Assembly: GCF_022647505.1 (NCBI RefSeq)
Contig: NZ_CP071409.1
Coordinates: 372,001 to 436,000 of the forward strand
DNA from: [Pantoea] beijingensis
GTDB taxonomy: Bacteria > Pseudomonadota > Gammaproteobacteria > Enterobacterales > Enterobacteriaceae
Length of the DNA stretch: 64,000 nucleotides
Direction of reading: 5' to 3'
Numbering within the stretch: position 1 is the first letter of the stretch; every line of letters begins with the position of its first letter. A program made the position numbers and the translations under genes. A model generated the notes under the pieces. It was not told the origin of the DNA. It saw nothing but the letters and a program-made list of their open reading frames with translations, and did not search any database. This document shows, one piece after another, positions 51,171 to 63,423 of this stretch.

Positions 51171-51512
51171 GGCATTAACATTCCTGATCAGAAGCATACC
51201 GTGATCGCGTTAACTTCGATTTACGGCATCGGCAAAACCCGCTCACAGGCTATCTGTGCGGCAACGGGTATCGCTGAAAATGTGAAGATCAGTGAGCTGT
51301 CTGAAGAACAAATCGACATTCTGCGTGATGAAGTTGCTAAGTTCGTCGTTGAAGGCGATCTGCGTCGTGAAGTCACCCTGAGCATCAAGCGTCTGATGGA
51401 CCTTGGTTGCTATCGTGGTTTGCGTCATCGTCGTGGTCTTCCAGTGCGCGGTCAGCGTACCAAGACCAACGCACGTACCCGTAAGGGTCCGCGTAAACCG
51501 ATCAAGAAATAA
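51156..51512 (+). CDS. rpsM: 30S ribosomal protein S13
   Basis: The 118-residue protein starts at GTG within the S4-responsive leader, as in E. coli. It lies in the 30S head and contacts P-site tRNA through its basic tail ([10 protein letters not shown]). Confidence 0.98.
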   Translation: MARIAGINIPDQKHTVIALTSIYGIGKTRSQAICAATGIAENVKISELSEEQIDILRDEVAKFVVEGDLRREVTLSIKRLMDLGCYRGLRHRRGLPVRGQRTKTNARTRKGPRKPIKK

Positions 51513-51525
51513 TCGGGGTGATTGA

Positions 51526-51918
<393 letters not shown>

Positions 51919-51931
51919 CGCTCGTTTTTAG

Positions 51932-52570
<639 letters not shown>

Positions 52571-52595
52571 AGCTTAGTACCAAAGAGAGGACACA

Positions 52596-53585
52596 ATGCA
52601 GGGTTCTGTGACAGAGTTTCTAAAACCGCGCCTGGTAGATATCGAGCAAGTGAGTTCGACGCACGCCAAGGTGACCCTTGAGCCTTTAGAGCGTGGCTTT
52701 GGCCATACTCTTGGTAACGCACTGCGCCGTATTCTGCTTTCATCCATGCCGGGTTGCGCGGTGACCGAGGTTGAAATTGATGGTGTACTGCATGAGTACA
52801 GCACCAAAGAGGGTGTACAGGAAGATATCCTGGAAATCCTACTCAACCTGAAAGGGCTTGCGGTAAGAGTTCAAGGCAAAGATGAAGTTATTCTAACCCT
52901 GAATAAATCTGGCATTGGCCCTGTGACTGCAGCCGATATCACCCATGATGGTGATGTCGAAATCGTCAAGCCGCAGCACGTGATCTGCCACCTGACCGAT
53001 GAAAACGCATCTATTAGTATGCGTATCAAAGTTCAGCGCGGTCGCGGTTATGTGCCGGCTTCTGCCCGAATTCATTCGGAAGAAGATGAGCGCCCGATCG
53101 GTCGTCTGTTGGTTGACGCCTGCTATAGCCCTGTAGACCGTATTGCCTACAATGTTGAAGCAGCGCGTGTAGAACAGCGTACTGACCTGGACAAGCTGGT
53201 CATCGAAATGGAAACCAACGGCACTATTGATCCTGAAGAAGCGATCCGCCGTGCGGCTACCATCCTGGCAGAACAACTTGAAGCTTTCGTTGACTTACGT
53301 GATGTACGTCAGCCGGAGATCAAAGAAGAGAAACCAGAATTCGATCCGATCCTGCTGCGCCCTGTTGACGATCTGGAATTGACTGTCCGCTCTGCTAACT
53401 GCCTTAAGGCAGAAGCTATCCACTACATCGGTGATCTGGTACAGCGTACCGAGGTTGAGCTGCTTAAAACGCCTAACCTTGGTAAAAAATCTCTTACCGA
53501 GATTAAAGATGTGCTGGCTTCTCGTGGTCTGTCTCTGGGCATGCGCCTGGAAAACTGGCCGCCCGCTAGCATCGCTGATGAATAA
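52596..53585 (+). CDS. rpoA: RNA polymerase alpha subunit
   Basis: The 329-residue protein has an N-terminal dimerisation domain (1-235), a flexible linker and a C-terminal domain (from about 249) with the DNA/activator-binding residues in [12 protein letters not shown]. Confidence 0.98.
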
Positions 53586-53601
53586 CCCGATCACAGGTTA
53601 A

Positions 53602-54012
<411 letters not shown>

Positions 54013-54026
54013 TCTACAGCAACGTG

Positions 54027-54053
54027 AAAAAACCGGGCTTGCCCGGTTTTTTT
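54027..54053 (+). terminator. Terminator of the alpha operon
   Basis: Perfect stem AAAACCGGGC/GCCCGGTTTT with a TT loop and T-run, 15 bases after rplQ. Confidence 0.93.
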
Positions 54054-54132
54054 ATATCTAAAATTCCTCGTACGTCCTCTTCGATATTTAGTTATGCTGT
54101 CAGTGTTAACCGGTTTATAGCTGGAGGAGACA

Positions 54133-54504
54133 ACGTGGCTGATTGACCAACTTGCCGAACAAAAAATGTGTAGCGCACAGGAAAAAGGCGAGTTTGATAA
54201 TTTGGCTGGTCAGGGAAAACCGTTGATACTTGACGATAATAGTCATGTTCCTGCCGAGCTCCGTACTGCTTATCGATTACTCAAAAATTCAGGGTATCTT
54301 CCTCCTGAACTCGAAATGCGTCGGGAAGCGATTGAACTTGATTCCTTACTCAGAAAGTTTAACCCTGCTGAGAGCGACTATGATGTGAAGAATAAGCGCT
54401 TAATATTGCTTGAAATGAAACTTCGGCAGGCCGGGATGAGTACCGCATTTCTTTCTACCGAATATCAGCAGCAGCTGCAACGAAAGTTTGCAAAGGAGGA
54501 ATAA
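54133..54504 (+). CDS. yhdN: YhdN-family DUF1992 protein with apparent ACG start
   Basis: The frame encodes a 123-residue protein aligned end to end with E. coli YhdN (WLIDQLAEQ, EKGEFDNLAGQGKPLILDD, VPAELRTAYRLLKNSG). The codon where ATG stands in E. coli is ACG (54133-54135), and a strong GGAGGAG lies five bases upstream. The first in-frame ATG, 54166, would lose 11 conserved residues and has no ribosome site. The GTG at 54135 is out of frame. So either ACG initiates weakly, or the gene is damaged at its start. Function is unknown. The stop overlaps zntR. Confidence 0.8.
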   Translation, partial: TWLIDQLAEQKMCSAQEKGEFDNLAGQGKPLILDDNSHVPAELRTAYRLLKNSGYLPPELEMRREAIELDSLLRKFNPAESDYDVKNKRLILLEMKLRQAGMSTAFLSTEYQQQLQRKFAKEE

Positions 54505-54941
54505 TGTATCGTATTGGACAGCTTGCTAAGCTGGCGGATGTTACGCCGGATACTATTCGTTACTACGAAAAGCAGCAGATGATGGGGCACGAAATTCGCA
54601 CCGAGGGCGGTTTCCGGCTCTATACGGATAATGATCTACAGCGGTTGCGGTTTATCCGCTATGCCCGTCAGTTGGGTTTTACTTTAGAAGCCATTCGGGA
54701 ACTGCTCTCGATTCGCGTCGATCCTGAACATCATACCTGTCAGGAGTCGAAGAATATTGTGCAGTCGCGGCTGAATGAAGTTGAGGCCAGAATTGCAGAG
54801 CTGCAGCATATGCAGCGTTCGCTGCAAAAGTTGAGTGCGGCCTGTTGCGGTAGCGAGCACAGCAGTGCCTATTGTTCAATTCTGGAGACGCTGGAGTCGG
54901 GCGCATCGGGGCAGGAAACAGGAGCTCATCATCATTGTTGA
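54504..54941 (+). CDS. zntR: Zinc-responsive MerR-family regulator ZntR
   Basis: The 145-residue protein has a MerR helix-turn-helix (MYRIGQLAKLADVTPDTIRYYE), a dimerisation helix and a C-terminal metal loop with CC and further Cys/His (ACCGSEHSSAYC), ending HHHC. It activates the zntA efflux ATPase gene when Zn, Cd or Pb is high. It overlaps yhdN by one base. Confidence 0.94.
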   Translation: MYRIGQLAKLADVTPDTIRYYEKQQMMGHEIRTEGGFRLYTDNDLQRLRFIRYARQLGFTLEAIRELLSIRVDPEHHTCQESKNIVQSRLNEVEARIAELQHMQRSLQKLSAACCGSEHSSAYCSILETLESGASGQETGAHHHC

Positions 54942-54992
54942 TTTTTACCTTATCAGCACCTATTCTGCAGTTTCATACCATAAGGAGCTACT

Positions 54993-55316
54993 ATGTCAGG
55001 TTATCAACACAAAAAAGGGGTTATCCGGGATAACGCCCTGGAAGCGTTATTACACGACCCACTGTTTCGGGCTCGTATCGAAGTGAATCAAAAAGGGAAC
55101 GGAAGTTACAAAAGGAAAGATAAACATATGAAGAAAGGTAACTGGGAGGCCAGTGGTAAAGAAAGCTTTACCACTGGCCTTCTACTTAAGACCGCAGTAC
55201 GACCCGTTCTGCTCTCCTCCCTGAAAGCGTATCACAGTATTACGCGTGCACTAAGAATTTTGGAAATAGCCGGCCAACGCGGCTGCAGCGCCCGATCATC
55301 CAGTATTCCAGCGTAA
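54993..55316 (+). CDS. arfA: Alternative ribosome-rescue factor ArfA, C-terminally extended frame
   Basis: Residues 1-60 match ArfA ([49 protein letters not shown]), which recruits RF2 to stalled ribosomes when tmRNA is absent. E. coli arfA has 72 codons; here the frame goes on to 107 with no stop after the hairpin at 55148-55179. The extra C-terminus is antisense to a decayed TolC-family gene. As arfA mRNA is normally cut or terminated at the hairpin and made active only as a truncated protein, the extension may rarely be translated. Confidence 0.88.
   Translation: MSGYQHKKGVIRDNALEALLHDPLFRARIEVNQKGNGSYKRKDKHMKKGNWEASGKESFTTGLLLKTAVRPVLLSSLKAYHSITRALRILEIAGQRGCSARSSSIPA
55148..55179 (+). 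promoter_or_regulatory. Nonstop regulatory hairpin inside arfA
   Basis: A perfect 14-base stem GGCCAGTGGTAAAG/CTTTACCACTGGCC with a four-base loop lies within the coding sequence and can be extended three pairs. In E. coli the equivalent hairpin is an RNase III site and terminator that makes arfA mRNA nonstop, so tmRNA activity silences ArfA. Confidence 0.88.
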
Positions 55317-55464
55317 TAATGTAGTTCCAGCCAGATGTTAACCAACTATAACGGGTCTCAGACAGATCTCTGCGTACTGGATACAGTTGTAGCTGTGCGT
55401 TTAATACATCAAGGTTAATACGTTCTTGGATCTGACTGAGTTAGCAGTAACCCAGCCCCGCCGC
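55232..55464 (-). pseudogene. Remnant of a TolC/PrtF-family outer-membrane channel gene (3' end)
   Basis: On the minus strand one frame reads AAGLGYC, a TAA stop, then INLDVLNAQLQLYPVRRDL and SETRYSWL; after one frameshift it continues [15 protein letters not shown]. These are the conserved C-terminal blocks of TolC-family channels of type I secretion (VDVLNAQQQLY, ARYxWL, LRxxAGxLdd). Stop codons and a frameshift show it is dead, and upstream parts are lost. It overlaps the antisense end of arfA. Confidence 0.75.
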
Positions 55465-55479
55465 AATTTAATGTTTTCC

Positions 55480-55560
55480 GTCATACTGCATGCAAGTTGC
55501 TGGTGACGGTCAGTCACCCAAATTGCTAACTCAAGTCAGTTTCTCGGGATTATTTCCTTT
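55480..55560. repeat. Degraded palindromic repeat, probable copy 3
   Basis: CGTCATACTGCATGCAAGTTGC at the left and GCTAACTCAAGTCAGTTTCTCGGGAT at the right recall the ends of the repeats at 20420 and 23401. Internal sequence differs. With the TolC remnant it fills the arfA-mscL spacer (55317-55648). Confidence 0.4.
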
Positions 55561-55594
55561 GCCGCTGGCTTACAGTTTGAGTTTAAGGGATATA

Positions 55595-55635
55595 AAATAA
55601 AACCTCTTCCAACCGGAAGAGGTTTTAAAAAAACT
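55595..55635 (-). terminator. Terminator of mscL
   Basis: Perfect twelve-base stem AAAACCTCTTCC/GGAAGAGGTTTT around AACC, 23 bases past the mscL stop, with AT-rich tails on both sides; it could also stop transcription from arfA. Confidence 0.88.
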
Positions 55636-55648
55636 GCGGAGAGCAAGC

Positions 55649-56053
55649 TTACTTGTTCTGCTGCTTAAGCAGGTCGCGGATCTCCGCAAGTAAGACTTCT
55701 TCTGCGCCAGGTTTGGCAACAACTTCCTCAACTTCTTTTTTCTTATACAGTTTATTCATTAATTTAATTGCCATAAAGATGGCAAAAGCCACAATAAGGA
55801 AATCAAAAATAGACTGGATAAATACGCCGTATTCCATGACTACGGCAGGAACATCACCTGCAGCGGGTTTAAGTACCCAGGTAAACTGCTTGAAATCGAC
55901 CCCGCCAATCAACAGTCCCAGTGGCGGCATAATAATATTTGCTACCAGGGAAGAGACAATTTTACCAAACGCTGCGCCAATAATAACACCCACTGCCAGA
56001 TCGACGACGTTGCCACGCATTGCAAAGTCGCGAAACTCTTTGAATAAACTCAT
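55649..56053 (-). CDS. mscL: Large-conductance mechanosensitive channel MscL
   Basis: The 134-residue protein (E. coli 136) starts [26 protein letters not shown], the amphipathic helix and pore-lining helix; a second membrane segment and a charged C-terminal helix bundle follow. It opens under hypo-osmotic shock. Lies downstream of trkA, as in E. coli. Confidence 0.96.
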   Translation of the reverse strand: MSLFKEFRDFAMRGNVVDLAVGVIIGAAFGKIVSSLVANIIMPPLGLLIGGVDFKQFTWVLKPAAGDVPAVVMEYGVFIQSIFDFLIVAFAIFMAIKLMNKLYKKKEVEEVVAKPGAEEVLLAEIRDLLKQQNK

Positions 56054-56213
56054 TGTTATCTCCTTTCCTATGCCAATCGCTAAAGTTTAACAAATCATTG
56101 ATCTTTTGCCATCGCTACAACGTAATGGGTCATATTTTCCTGCTACTGGTTTTATCAAGTTACAGGATCTGTGTCGCTTCCCCTCTTCATGCAATGTGAA
56201 AAATCTCGTTACC

Positions 56214-57590
56214 CTACAGGAAAAAAGGACTCGGCTGGAAAAGACGCTCAACATCCGGCACAAATTTCTTATCTGTCAGGAACATAATAACGTGGTCACC
56301 TTGCTCAATACGTAAGTTATCGTTGGCGATCATCACGTCATTACCGCGCACGACGGCGCCAATAATCGTGCCCGGCGGTAGCTTAATGTCATCGATTGGT
56401 CGACCAACAACACGCGACGTGGTTTCATCACCATGAGCGATCGCCTCGATGGCTTCGGCAATCCCACGGCGTAATGAGGAAACGCTGACAATGTCTGCTT
56501 TACGCACGTGGCCCAGCAAGGCGGATATGGTTGCCTGCTGTGGTGATATGGCAATATCAATCACGCTCCCCTGAACCAGATCGACATAGGCACGACGTTG
56601 GATCAACACCATCACTTTCTTCGCGCCCATTTTCTTGGCCAGCATGGCTGACATAATATTGGCTTCATCGTCGTTAGTGATTGCGATAAACAGGTCAACC
56701 TGATCGATATGCTCTTCTGCCAGTAACTCCTGATCGGAAGCATCGCCATAAAATACAATGGTATCTTGCAACTGCTCCGCCAATTCAGCGGCACGCTGCT
56801 GATTTCTTTCAATTAATTTAACACTGTAGTTTTTTTCCAGCTTTTGTGCCAGACCAAAGCCAATATTGCCGCCACCGACGATCATGATCCGCTTATAGGG
56901 TTTCTCCAGACGTTGAAGTTCACTCATAACGGCGCGGATATGCTGGCTTGCCGCAATAAAGAAAACTTCGTCGCCGGCTTCAACTATGGTCGACCCTTGC
57001 GGCCGGATGGGACGGTCCTGACGAAAAATAGCAGCGACTCGCGTATCGATATGAGGCATGTGATCGCGCATGATCGACAGTGCATTCCCCACCAGTGGTC
57101 CTCCGTAATAGGCTTTGACCACGGCGAGGCTGACTTTGCCTTCGGCAAAATTGACCACCTGAAGCGCCCCGGGATACTGAATAAGGCGGTATATGTTATC
57201 GATAACCAATTGTTCTGGCGAAATCAGGTGATCGATAGGCACTGCGTCAGGAACAAAAAGTTTATCAGCATCACGGATATAATCAGGAGCGCGAATACGT
57301 GCAATACGATTGGGGGTATTAAATAGTGAATAAGCGACCTGGCAGGCTATCATATTGGTTTCATCTGAGCTGGTGACTGCCACCAACATATCGGCATCTG
57401 CAGCACCGGCTTCCCTTAGCACGCGTGGATGTGAGCCATGTCCCTGGACGACGCGCAGATCAAATTTATCCTGTAGCTGGCGAAGGCGTAAGGGATCGGT
57501 ATCGACAACGGTAATATCGTTGTTTTCCCCCACAAGATTTTCTGCCAGTGTTCCGCCGACCTGGCCGGCGCCGAGAATGATAATTTTCAT
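56214..57590 (-). CDS. trkA: Trk K+ uptake regulatory subunit TrkA
   Basis: The 458-residue peripheral protein has two RCK units, each with an NAD-binding start ([13 protein letters not shown] at 7-19 and [13 protein letters not shown] near 240) and a TrkA-C part. It gates TrkH/TrkG potassium channels. Downstream of rsmB on the same strand, probably one operon with def and fmt. Confidence 0.96.
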   Translation of the reverse strand: MKIIILGAGQVGGTLAENLVGENNDITVVDTDPLRLRQLQDKFDLRVVQGHGSHPRVLREAGAADADMLVAVTSSDETNMIACQVAYSLFNTPNRIARIRAPDYIRDADKLFVPDAVPIDHLISPEQLVIDNIYRLIQYPGALQVVNFAEGKVSLAVVKAYYGGPLVGNALSIMRDHMPHIDTRVAAIFRQDRPIRPQGSTIVEAGDEVFFIAASQHIRAVMSELQRLEKPYKRIMIVGGGNIGFGLAQKLEKNYSVKLIERNQQRAAELAEQLQDTIVFYGDASDQELLAEEHIDQVDLFIAITNDDEANIMSAMLAKKMGAKKVMVLIQRRAYVDLVQGSVIDIAISPQQATISALLGHVRKADIVSVSSLRRGIAEAIEAIAHGDETTSRVVGRPIDDIKLPPGTIIGAVVRGNDVMIANDNLRIEQGDHVIMFLTDKKFVPDVERLFQPSPFFL

Positions 57591-57753
57591 TGTTGTTTCA
57601 GCTTATTCCGTCTTACTTATACCGGTGTTATTTCGGGTTGCAGGTGCGTGAGCGCGTTTTATTTAGCCGGCCTGTCCGTGAGCACAGTTGCCTTCCCTAC
57701 TGATATCTTGAGTGATTTCTCAGTCATCAGAGCGGCATGTGCTCGACGGAAAA

Positions 57754-59043
57754 TCACTGCTTTATTAGCTTAGCGTAAAAGAAACCATCGCCGCCCTGTG
57801 GATGTGGAAGCACTTGTTTACCCGGCAGGGGGCTATCAGTGACCGGCTGGTGAATAGCATCCTTATGGCGCTGTAAAAATGCGCTAATTTGCTGATGATT
57901 TTCTTCAGGTAATACTGAACAGGTAGCATAGAGTAAGGTGCCGCCCGTTTTTAAACTTGGCCAGATGGCATCCAGAATTTGTGATTGCAGGGCCGTGAGT
58001 TCAGCGATATCTCGATCGCGTCGTAGCCATTTGATATCCGGATGGCGGCGAATCACGCCTGTGGCGGAGCAGGGAGCATCCAGCAGAATCCGATCAAACT
58101 GCCTGTTTTCACTCCATTGTTCCGGGTAACGACCGTCACCCACTTTAACCTCTGCGGCCATATTCAGCCGTGCCAGATTCGCTTTCACGCGAGCCAGCCG
58201 TTGTGCATCAATATCTACCGCCATCACTTTTGCCTGCGGTGCAGCTTCCAGTATATGGGTAGTCTTACCGCCTGGTGCTGCACAAAGGTCGAGGATCGTT
58301 TCGCCGTTTTGAGGATCAAGCAGGGCTATGCAGCCTTGAGCGGAAGCGTCCTGAACTGTCACCCAGCCTTTATCGAATCCCGGCAGTTGATTAACGGATG
58401 TTGGCTCCTCCAGCCGTAAAGCATCATCGTAGTCGGAATGGGCTTCGGCATTTTTCCCCTGTTCCTGCAGCATCGCGAGCCATGCATCGCGTGTGTGATG
58501 CTGGCGATTTACCCGCAGCCACATCGGTGGCCGCATATTGTTTGCCTCAATAATCTGTTGCCAGTCGTCAGGCCATGCCCGCTGCAGGCGCTCAAGCAAC
58601 CATTTAGGATGTAAATATTTTTGTGGTCCATCGCCCATTTCCTGCGTCAGTATTTCCTGCTGGCGCTGAAACTGGCGCAGGACGCCATTAATCAATCCTT
58701 TGAGTTTCTCCCGCTTTAGTACCACTGCGCCTTCAACCGTTTCTGCCAGTGCAGCATGGGCCGGTATACGGGTAAACATCAGCTGATAAAGGCCGACCAT
58801 AATAAGAAAGTGAATAGTGCGTTGCTTGCCTGTCATAGGGCGTGACATCAGCTTGCCGATAATCCATTCGAGTTGAGGCAGGGTGCGTAGCACACCGAAA
58901 CAGAGTTCCTGCAGCAATGCGCTATCTTTTTCGGATAAAGGTTTTTGCGCAGTGGGTAGGACGTTACTAAGTGACTGTCCCTGTTCAACCACGCGCTCAA
59001 TGGTTTGCGCCGCAAGACTGCGGAGATTGATCTGTTTTTTCAT
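57754..59043 (-). CDS. rsmB: 16S rRNA m5C967 methyltransferase RsmB
   Basis: With the start at 59043 ([27 protein letters not shown] begins as in E. coli) the protein has 429 residues: an N-terminal NusB-like RNA-binding domain and a SAM-dependent methyltransferase ([37 protein letters not shown], with the two catalytic cysteines). An upstream frame start at 59100 overlaps fmt and is not needed. Confidence 0.95.
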   Translation of the reverse strand: MKKQINLRSLAAQTIERVVEQGQSLSNVLPTAQKPLSEKDSALLQELCFGVLRTLPQLEWIIGKLMSRPMTGKQRTIHFLIMVGLYQLMFTRIPAHAALAETVEGAVVLKREKLKGLINGVLRQFQRQQEILTQEMGDGPQKYLHPKWLLERLQRAWPDDWQQIIEANNMRPPMWLRVNRQHHTRDAWLAMLQEQGKNAEAHSDYDDALRLEEPTSVNQLPGFDKGWVTVQDASAQGCIALLDPQNGETILDLCAAPGGKTTHILEAAPQAKVMAVDIDAQRLARVKANLARLNMAAEVKVGDGRYPEQWSENRQFDRILLDAPCSATGVIRRHPDIKWLRRDRDIAELTALQSQILDAIWPSLKTGGTLLYATCSVLPEENHQQISAFLQRHKDAIHQPVTDSPLPGKQVLPHPQGGDGFFYAKLIKQ

Positions 59044-59092
59044 ATTTAGGTCGTCTTTAAACAAAAGCCCGACGTTGGGTCGGGCTAAAGGA

Positions 59093-60040
59093 TCAGGCAA
59101 GGAGAGTGCCTTGTATGAACCAGTCGCGGCGGGAGTTCAGCAAATCTTGCGCTTTCATCGCTTTTTTGCCGGCTGGCTGTAGCTCTTCGATATTGAGGAT
59201 GCCGTTAGCGGTTGCGACCTGGATGCCGTTTTTATCGGTATGCATGATTTCACCAGGCTGTCCTTTAACACTATGCGGCAGTACGCTGGCTTTCCACACC
59301 TTAACGGGCATCTCTTCAATCACAAAATAGCTCATCGGCCATGGATTAAAAGCACGGATACAGCGCTCCAGTTGCGCGGCTGACAGCGTCCAGTCAAGGC
59401 GGGCTTCTTCCTTACTGAGTTTTTCGGCGTAGCTGACCAGCGCCTCGTTCTGTACTTCTGGCGCCCCCGTGCCTGCGGATAATTGCTGCAGCGTGGACAG
59501 CATGCCTTCAGGCCCCAGAGTGGCGAGTTTATCGTACAGTGTTGCGCTGGTATCGTTGTGCTCAATCGGACAAGCCAACTTATGGAGCATATCACCGGTA
59601 TCAAGCCCAACGTCCATCTGCATAATGGTGATACCGGTCTCGCTGTCACCGGCCCAAAGGGCTCGCTGAATCGGTGCCGCACCGCGCCAGCGCGGCAGCA
59701 GAGAACCATGCACGTTGATGCAGCCCAAGCGCGGCATGTCTAGCACCGCTTTGGGCAGAATTAATCCATAGGCGACGACAACCATGACATCGGCATCCAG
59801 GCTGGCAATCAGTTGCTGATTCACTTCAGGACGTAGCGACGTAGGTTGAAACACTGGGATATTATGCTGCAGCGCCAGGTTTTTTACCGGACTTGGCGTT
59901 AATTTATTCCCACGACCAGCTGGCCGGTCGGGCTGGGTAAATACACCAATAACCTGGTGTTCGGAAGCTAACAGCGCGTCAAGATGACGCGCTGCAAAAT
60001 CAGGTGTACCGGCAAAAATAAGCTTTAATGAATCGGACAC
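59093..60040 (-). CDS. fmt: Methionyl-tRNA formyltransferase
   Basis: The 315-residue enzyme formylates initiator Met-tRNA using 10-formyl-THF. The N-terminal [15 protein letters not shown] block and the LGCINVHGS Asn/His active site are clear. The start is GTG at 60040 with GAAGGGA five bases upstream, giving exactly the E. coli length; the ATG at 60064 would overlap def. Confidence 0.95.
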   Translation of the reverse strand: MSDSLKLIFAGTPDFAARHLDALLASEHQVIGVFTQPDRPAGRGNKLTPSPVKNLALQHNIPVFQPTSLRPEVNQQLIASLDADVMVVVAYGLILPKAVLDMPRLGCINVHGSLLPRWRGAAPIQRALWAGDSETGITIMQMDVGLDTGDMLHKLACPIEHNDTSATLYDKLATLGPEGMLSTLQQLSAGTGAPEVQNEALVSYAEKLSKEEARLDWTLSAAQLERCIRAFNPWPMSYFVIEEMPVKVWKASVLPHSVKGQPGEIMHTDKNGIQVATANGILNIEELQPAGKKAMKAQDLLNSRRDWFIQGTLLA

Positions 60041-60064
60041 ATTATTCCCTTCACGATGATGCAA

Positions 60065-60574
60065 TCAGGCACGGGTATTCAGTCGGGCCATCTTTTCCAG
60101 CTTCTGACGGATGCGTTGACGTTTCATTGGCGAAAGATAATCAATGAAAAGCTTGCCGACAAGGTGATCCATCTCATGCTGAATACAGATAGCCAGCAGA
60201 CCATCCGCTTCCAGCTCAAAGGTGTTTCCTTCGCGATCCAGGGCACGTACTTTTACTTTTTCAGAGCGTGGCACCAGGGCGCGTTGCTCAGGAATTGACA
60301 GGCAACCTTCTTCGATGCCTGTCTCACCGCATTTATCCAGCATTTCAGGATTGATCAGAACTAAGCGCTCATCGCGATTTTCCGAAACGTCAATCACGAT
60401 AATGCGCTGATGAATATCAACCTGTGTTGCGGCCAGGCCAATGCCTTCTTCGGCATACATCGTCTCGAACATATCATCAACGATACGCTGAATATCTGCA
60501 TTCACTTCTTTAACTGGCTTTGCGACGATGCGAAGACGCTCGTCAGGAAAATGTAATACCTGCAAAACTGACAT
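60065..60574 (-). CDS. def: Peptide deformylase
   Basis: The 169-residue metalloenzyme removes the formyl group from nascent proteins. All three motifs are present: [14 protein letters not shown] (Cys ligand) and HEMDH (two His and the catalytic Glu). It precedes fmt in the operon and is divergent from dprA. Confidence 0.97.
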   Translation of the reverse strand: MSVLQVLHFPDERLRIVAKPVKEVNADIQRIVDDMFETMYAEEGIGLAATQVDIHQRIIVIDVSENRDERLVLINPEMLDKCGETGIEEGCLSIPEQRALVPRSEKVKVRALDREGNTFELEADGLLAICIQHEMDHLVGKLFIDYLSPMKRQRIRQKLEKMARLNTRA

Positions 60575-60704
60575 AACTTTCCAGATCTGTGTTCAAGGGA
60601 TAAAAGAATTATTGCCCTTATTGTAGACATTTCGCACGCTGATTGACAGCATTCGTAGCGATGAGTACCGCACCGCGGTGCTGCAAGTTTACAGGGATAG
60701 TAAC

Positions 60705-61829
60705 GTGACACCGACGGAGATTTGGTTACGCCTGTCAGGGATAAAAAGGTTAGCGGGGGGAGGGATGTTACGTGTTGCCACCCAATTAATTGCCCAAGGC
60801 GATTTTACTGCTTCTGCCCTCGCGGCGGCGGGGCTTGATCGGCAACAGGCTGATTGGTTTAACGCAACGCGTGACAAGGAGCTCACGAGAACCCTTCGCT
60901 GGCTTGATGAGCCGGGGCATTACCTGGTCACCGCAGACAGTGAGCTATATCCAGCCCGGTTGAAAAATATTAGCCGCTTTCCCGCGCTGCTATTTGTGGT
61001 GGGTGATCCGCAGTTGCTTGCTTCAACACAATTGGCGGTGGTGGGTAGCCGTAACTGTTCACATTATGGGCGTGAATGGGGCGCATTTTTCTCTCAGGCG
61101 CTGGCGGTAAGCGGCCTTACCATTACCAGTGGTTTAGCGCTGGGTATTGATGCCGTTGCACATCGTGCTGCACTGGATGTTAAAGGTAAAACTCTCGCCG
61201 TATTGGGCAATGGGCTGAGATCGGTTTATCCGAAAAGGCACCGCTACCTGGCAGAGGAGATTATTGCTGGTGGCGGCACGTTAATTTCTGAGTTCCCTCT
61301 GGACGCACCACCGCTGGCGATGCATTTTCCGCGCAGGAATCGAATTATCAGCGGGTTAAGCGTCGGTGTTCTGGTTGTGGAAGCCTCAGTGCGCAGCGGC
61401 TCGCTGGTAACGGCGCGCTATGCGCTGGAACAAAATCGCGATGTTTATGCGCTACCCGGCGCGTTAGGCAATAAAGGCAGTGAAGGAGGGCACTGGCTCA
61501 TTCAACAAGGCGCCCTGCTGGTTGCTCATCCCAATAATATCCTCGAACAGATACAAAGCGATTTCAATTGGCTGCCTTTTTTGCCACAGGATGCAATATA
61601 TTCTTCAGACAATACCGAAGGTCCATTGCCATTTGCTGATGTGTTGGCTAACGTAGGAGATGAGGTTACACCTGTTGACGTCGTCGCTGAACGTGCCGGC
61701 CAACCTGTGCCAGCTATTGTAGCCAAATTGCTTGAGCTGGAGTTAGCAGGATGGATCGCAGCTGTACCCGGCGGCTATGTCCGATTGAGGAGGGCATGCC
61801 ATGTTCGACGTACTAATGTACTTATTTGA
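60705..61829 (+). CDS. dprA: DNA-processing protein DprA (Smf)
   Basis: The 374-residue protein has a SAM-like N-terminus, a Rossmann core ([31 protein letters not shown]) and a winged-helix C-terminus ([16 protein letters not shown]). It loads RecA on single-stranded DNA in transformation. The start is GTG at 60705 with AGGGA 7 bases upstream, matching E. coli length; the longer frame from 60678 is less likely. Overlaps smg by 29 bases. Confidence 0.92.
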   Translation: MTPTEIWLRLSGIKRLAGGGMLRVATQLIAQGDFTASALAAAGLDRQQADWFNATRDKELTRTLRWLDEPGHYLVTADSELYPARLKNISRFPALLFVVGDPQLLASTQLAVVGSRNCSHYGREWGAFFSQALAVSGLTITSGLALGIDAVAHRAALDVKGKTLAVLGNGLRSVYPKRHRYLAEEIIAGGGTLISEFPLDAPPLAMHFPRRNRIISGLSVGVLVVEASVRSGSLVTARYALEQNRDVYALPGALGNKGSEGGHWLIQQGALLVAHPNNILEQIQSDFNWLPFLPQDAIYSSDNTEGPLPFADVLANVGDEVTPVDVVAERAGQPVPAIVAKLLELELAGWIAAVPGGYVRLRRACHVRRTNVLI

Positions 61830-62274
61830 AACCTATATCCACAACGAAGCAGAGATGCGAGTTGATCAGGATAAACTGACTGATGATTTAGCTGATGCGG
61901 GTTTTCATCGTGAAGATATTTATAATGCGTTGAACTGGCTGGAAAAGCTTGCGGATTATCAGGACGGACTGACCGCCCCGATTTTGCTTGCTGCCGATCC
62001 GCTGTCAATGCGTATCTATACCGAAGAAGAGAGCCAGCGGCTTGATGCGAATTGCCGGGGGTTTATTCTATTTCTGGAGCAGATACAAGTACTTAATCTC
62101 GAAACGCGGGAAATGGTTATTGAGCGCATTATGGCTCTGGATACCCTCGAGTTCGATCTGGAAGATCTCAAATGGGTCGTGTTGATGGTTCTGTTTAATA
62201 TCCCCGGATGTGAAAACGCCTATCAGCAGATGGAAGAGCTACTTTTCGACGTCAATGAAGGAATGCTGCACTGA
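61801..62274 (+). CDS. smg: Smg family protein
   Basis: The 157-residue acidic helical protein ([22 protein letters not shown]) has the same length as E. coli Smg. Its function is unknown. It begins inside dprA and is followed by yrdD. Confidence 0.93.
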   Translation: MFDVLMYLFETYIHNEAEMRVDQDKLTDDLADAGFHREDIYNALNWLEKLADYQDGLTAPILLAADPLSMRIYTEEESQRLDANCRGFILFLEQIQVLNLETREMVIERIMALDTLEFDLEDLKWVVLMVLFNIPGCENAYQQMEELLFDVNEGMLH

Positions 62275-62299
62275 AGATTGTTTTCGTGTACACAACGCT

Positions 62300-62857
62300 A
62301 TGAATAAAACAGCGCTTTTCGCTGTGCGAAAAAATGAACCCTGCCCTCAATGTGGGGCAGAACTGACTATCCGTTCAGGAAAGCACGGTGCTTTTTTGGG
62401 ATGTTCAGATTACCCGGCATGTGATTATGTTCGCCCGTTAAAAAATCAGGTTGATGGGCATGTTGTTAAAGTCCTGGAAGGACAGCACTGCCCTGAGTGT
62501 CAGTCTGAGCTGGTGCTGCGTCAGGGGCGTTACGGTATGTTTATCGGTTGTAGCAATTATCCGACATGTGAGCATACGGAGGTTATCGATCGCCCGGACG
62601 CGACGACCATTCCTTGCCCGCAATGTCAGCAGGGGAAACTTGTTCAGCGACGTTCACGCTATGGAAAGACGTTTCACTCATGCGATCGCTACCCTGATTG
62701 CCAGTTTACCGTGAACTTTACGCCCATCGAAGGCACGTGTGAATTCTGCCATTTTTCCCTCCTTATCGAGAAAAAAACCGCTCAGGGCCTCAAGCGTCTT
62801 TGTGCAAGTAAAGCCTGTGGTAAACCCGTGAGCTTAGGAAGCAGCAGTGAAGAATAG
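62300..62857 (+). CDS. yrdD: YrdD, topoisomerase-type zinc-finger protein
   Basis: The 185-residue protein has three topoisomerase I-type C4 zinc fingers ([16 protein letters not shown]...C..YPAC; CPEC...C..YPTC; CPQC...C..YPDC) and a fourth CxxC ribbon. It looks like a stand-alone TopA C-terminal domain. [13 protein letters not shown] is the start by comparison; the frame runs further up to 62210. Confidence 0.92.
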   Translation: MNKTALFAVRKNEPCPQCGAELTIRSGKHGAFLGCSDYPACDYVRPLKNQVDGHVVKVLEGQHCPECQSELVLRQGRYGMFIGCSNYPTCEHTEVIDRPDATTIPCPQCQQGKLVQRRSRYGKTFHSCDRYPDCQFTVNFTPIEGTCEFCHFSLLIEKKTAQGLKRLCASKACGKPVSLGSSSEE

Positions 62858-63419
62858 TGTTTTAGACGACTCCGTTGAAATCTGTGTTGAACAACTGCGT
62901 AAGCAGTCGGTTATTGCTTACCCGACCGAAGCCGTTTTTGGACTGGGTTGCGACCCCGATAGTGAAACTGCGGTTTTACAACTTTTGGCATTAAAGCAGC
63001 GCCCGGTTGAAAAGGGGCTAATTCTGATTGCTTCCGATTATCAGCAGCTTGAGCCTTATATTTCCGATCGTGAGCTATCGGTAGCGCAACGTGAAAGAAT
63101 GTTTGCCAGTTGGCCTGGCCCCGTAACCTGGGTGGTACCCGCAACGTCACAAACCCCCCGCTGGTTGACTGGACGGTTTGACTCTCTGGCCGTACGCGTC
63201 AGTAATCATCCTGACGTGCAACAACTTTGTCGCGCTTTTGGTAAGCCTGTCGTGTCAACCAGCGCAAATTTATCCGGTCTGGAACCCTGCCGCTCGTCCG
63301 AGGAAGTTCGTCAGCAATTTGGTGCAGATTTCCCTGTACTGGAGGGCAAAACAGGCGGGCGACTGAATCCTTCGGAAATTCGTGATGTCATCAGTGGCGA
63401 ACAGATTCGCAAGGGATAA
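62847..63419 (+). CDS. tsaC: Threonylcarbamoyl-AMP synthase TsaC
   Basis: The 190-residue YrdC-fold enzyme makes L-threonylcarbamoyl-AMP for t6A37 of tRNAs. The family blocks [14 protein letters not shown] and VSTSANLSG are present. It begins at GTG (62847), overlapping yrdD by 11 bases. Confidence 0.95.
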   Translation: MKNSVLDDSVEICVEQLRKQSVIAYPTEAVFGLGCDPDSETAVLQLLALKQRPVEKGLILIASDYQQLEPYISDRELSVAQRERMFASWPGPVTWVVPATSQTPRWLTGRFDSLAVRVSNHPDVQQLCRAFGKPVVSTSANLSGLEPCRSSEEVRQQFGADFPVLEGKTGGRLNPSEIRDVISGEQIRKG

Positions 63420-63423
63420 AATT

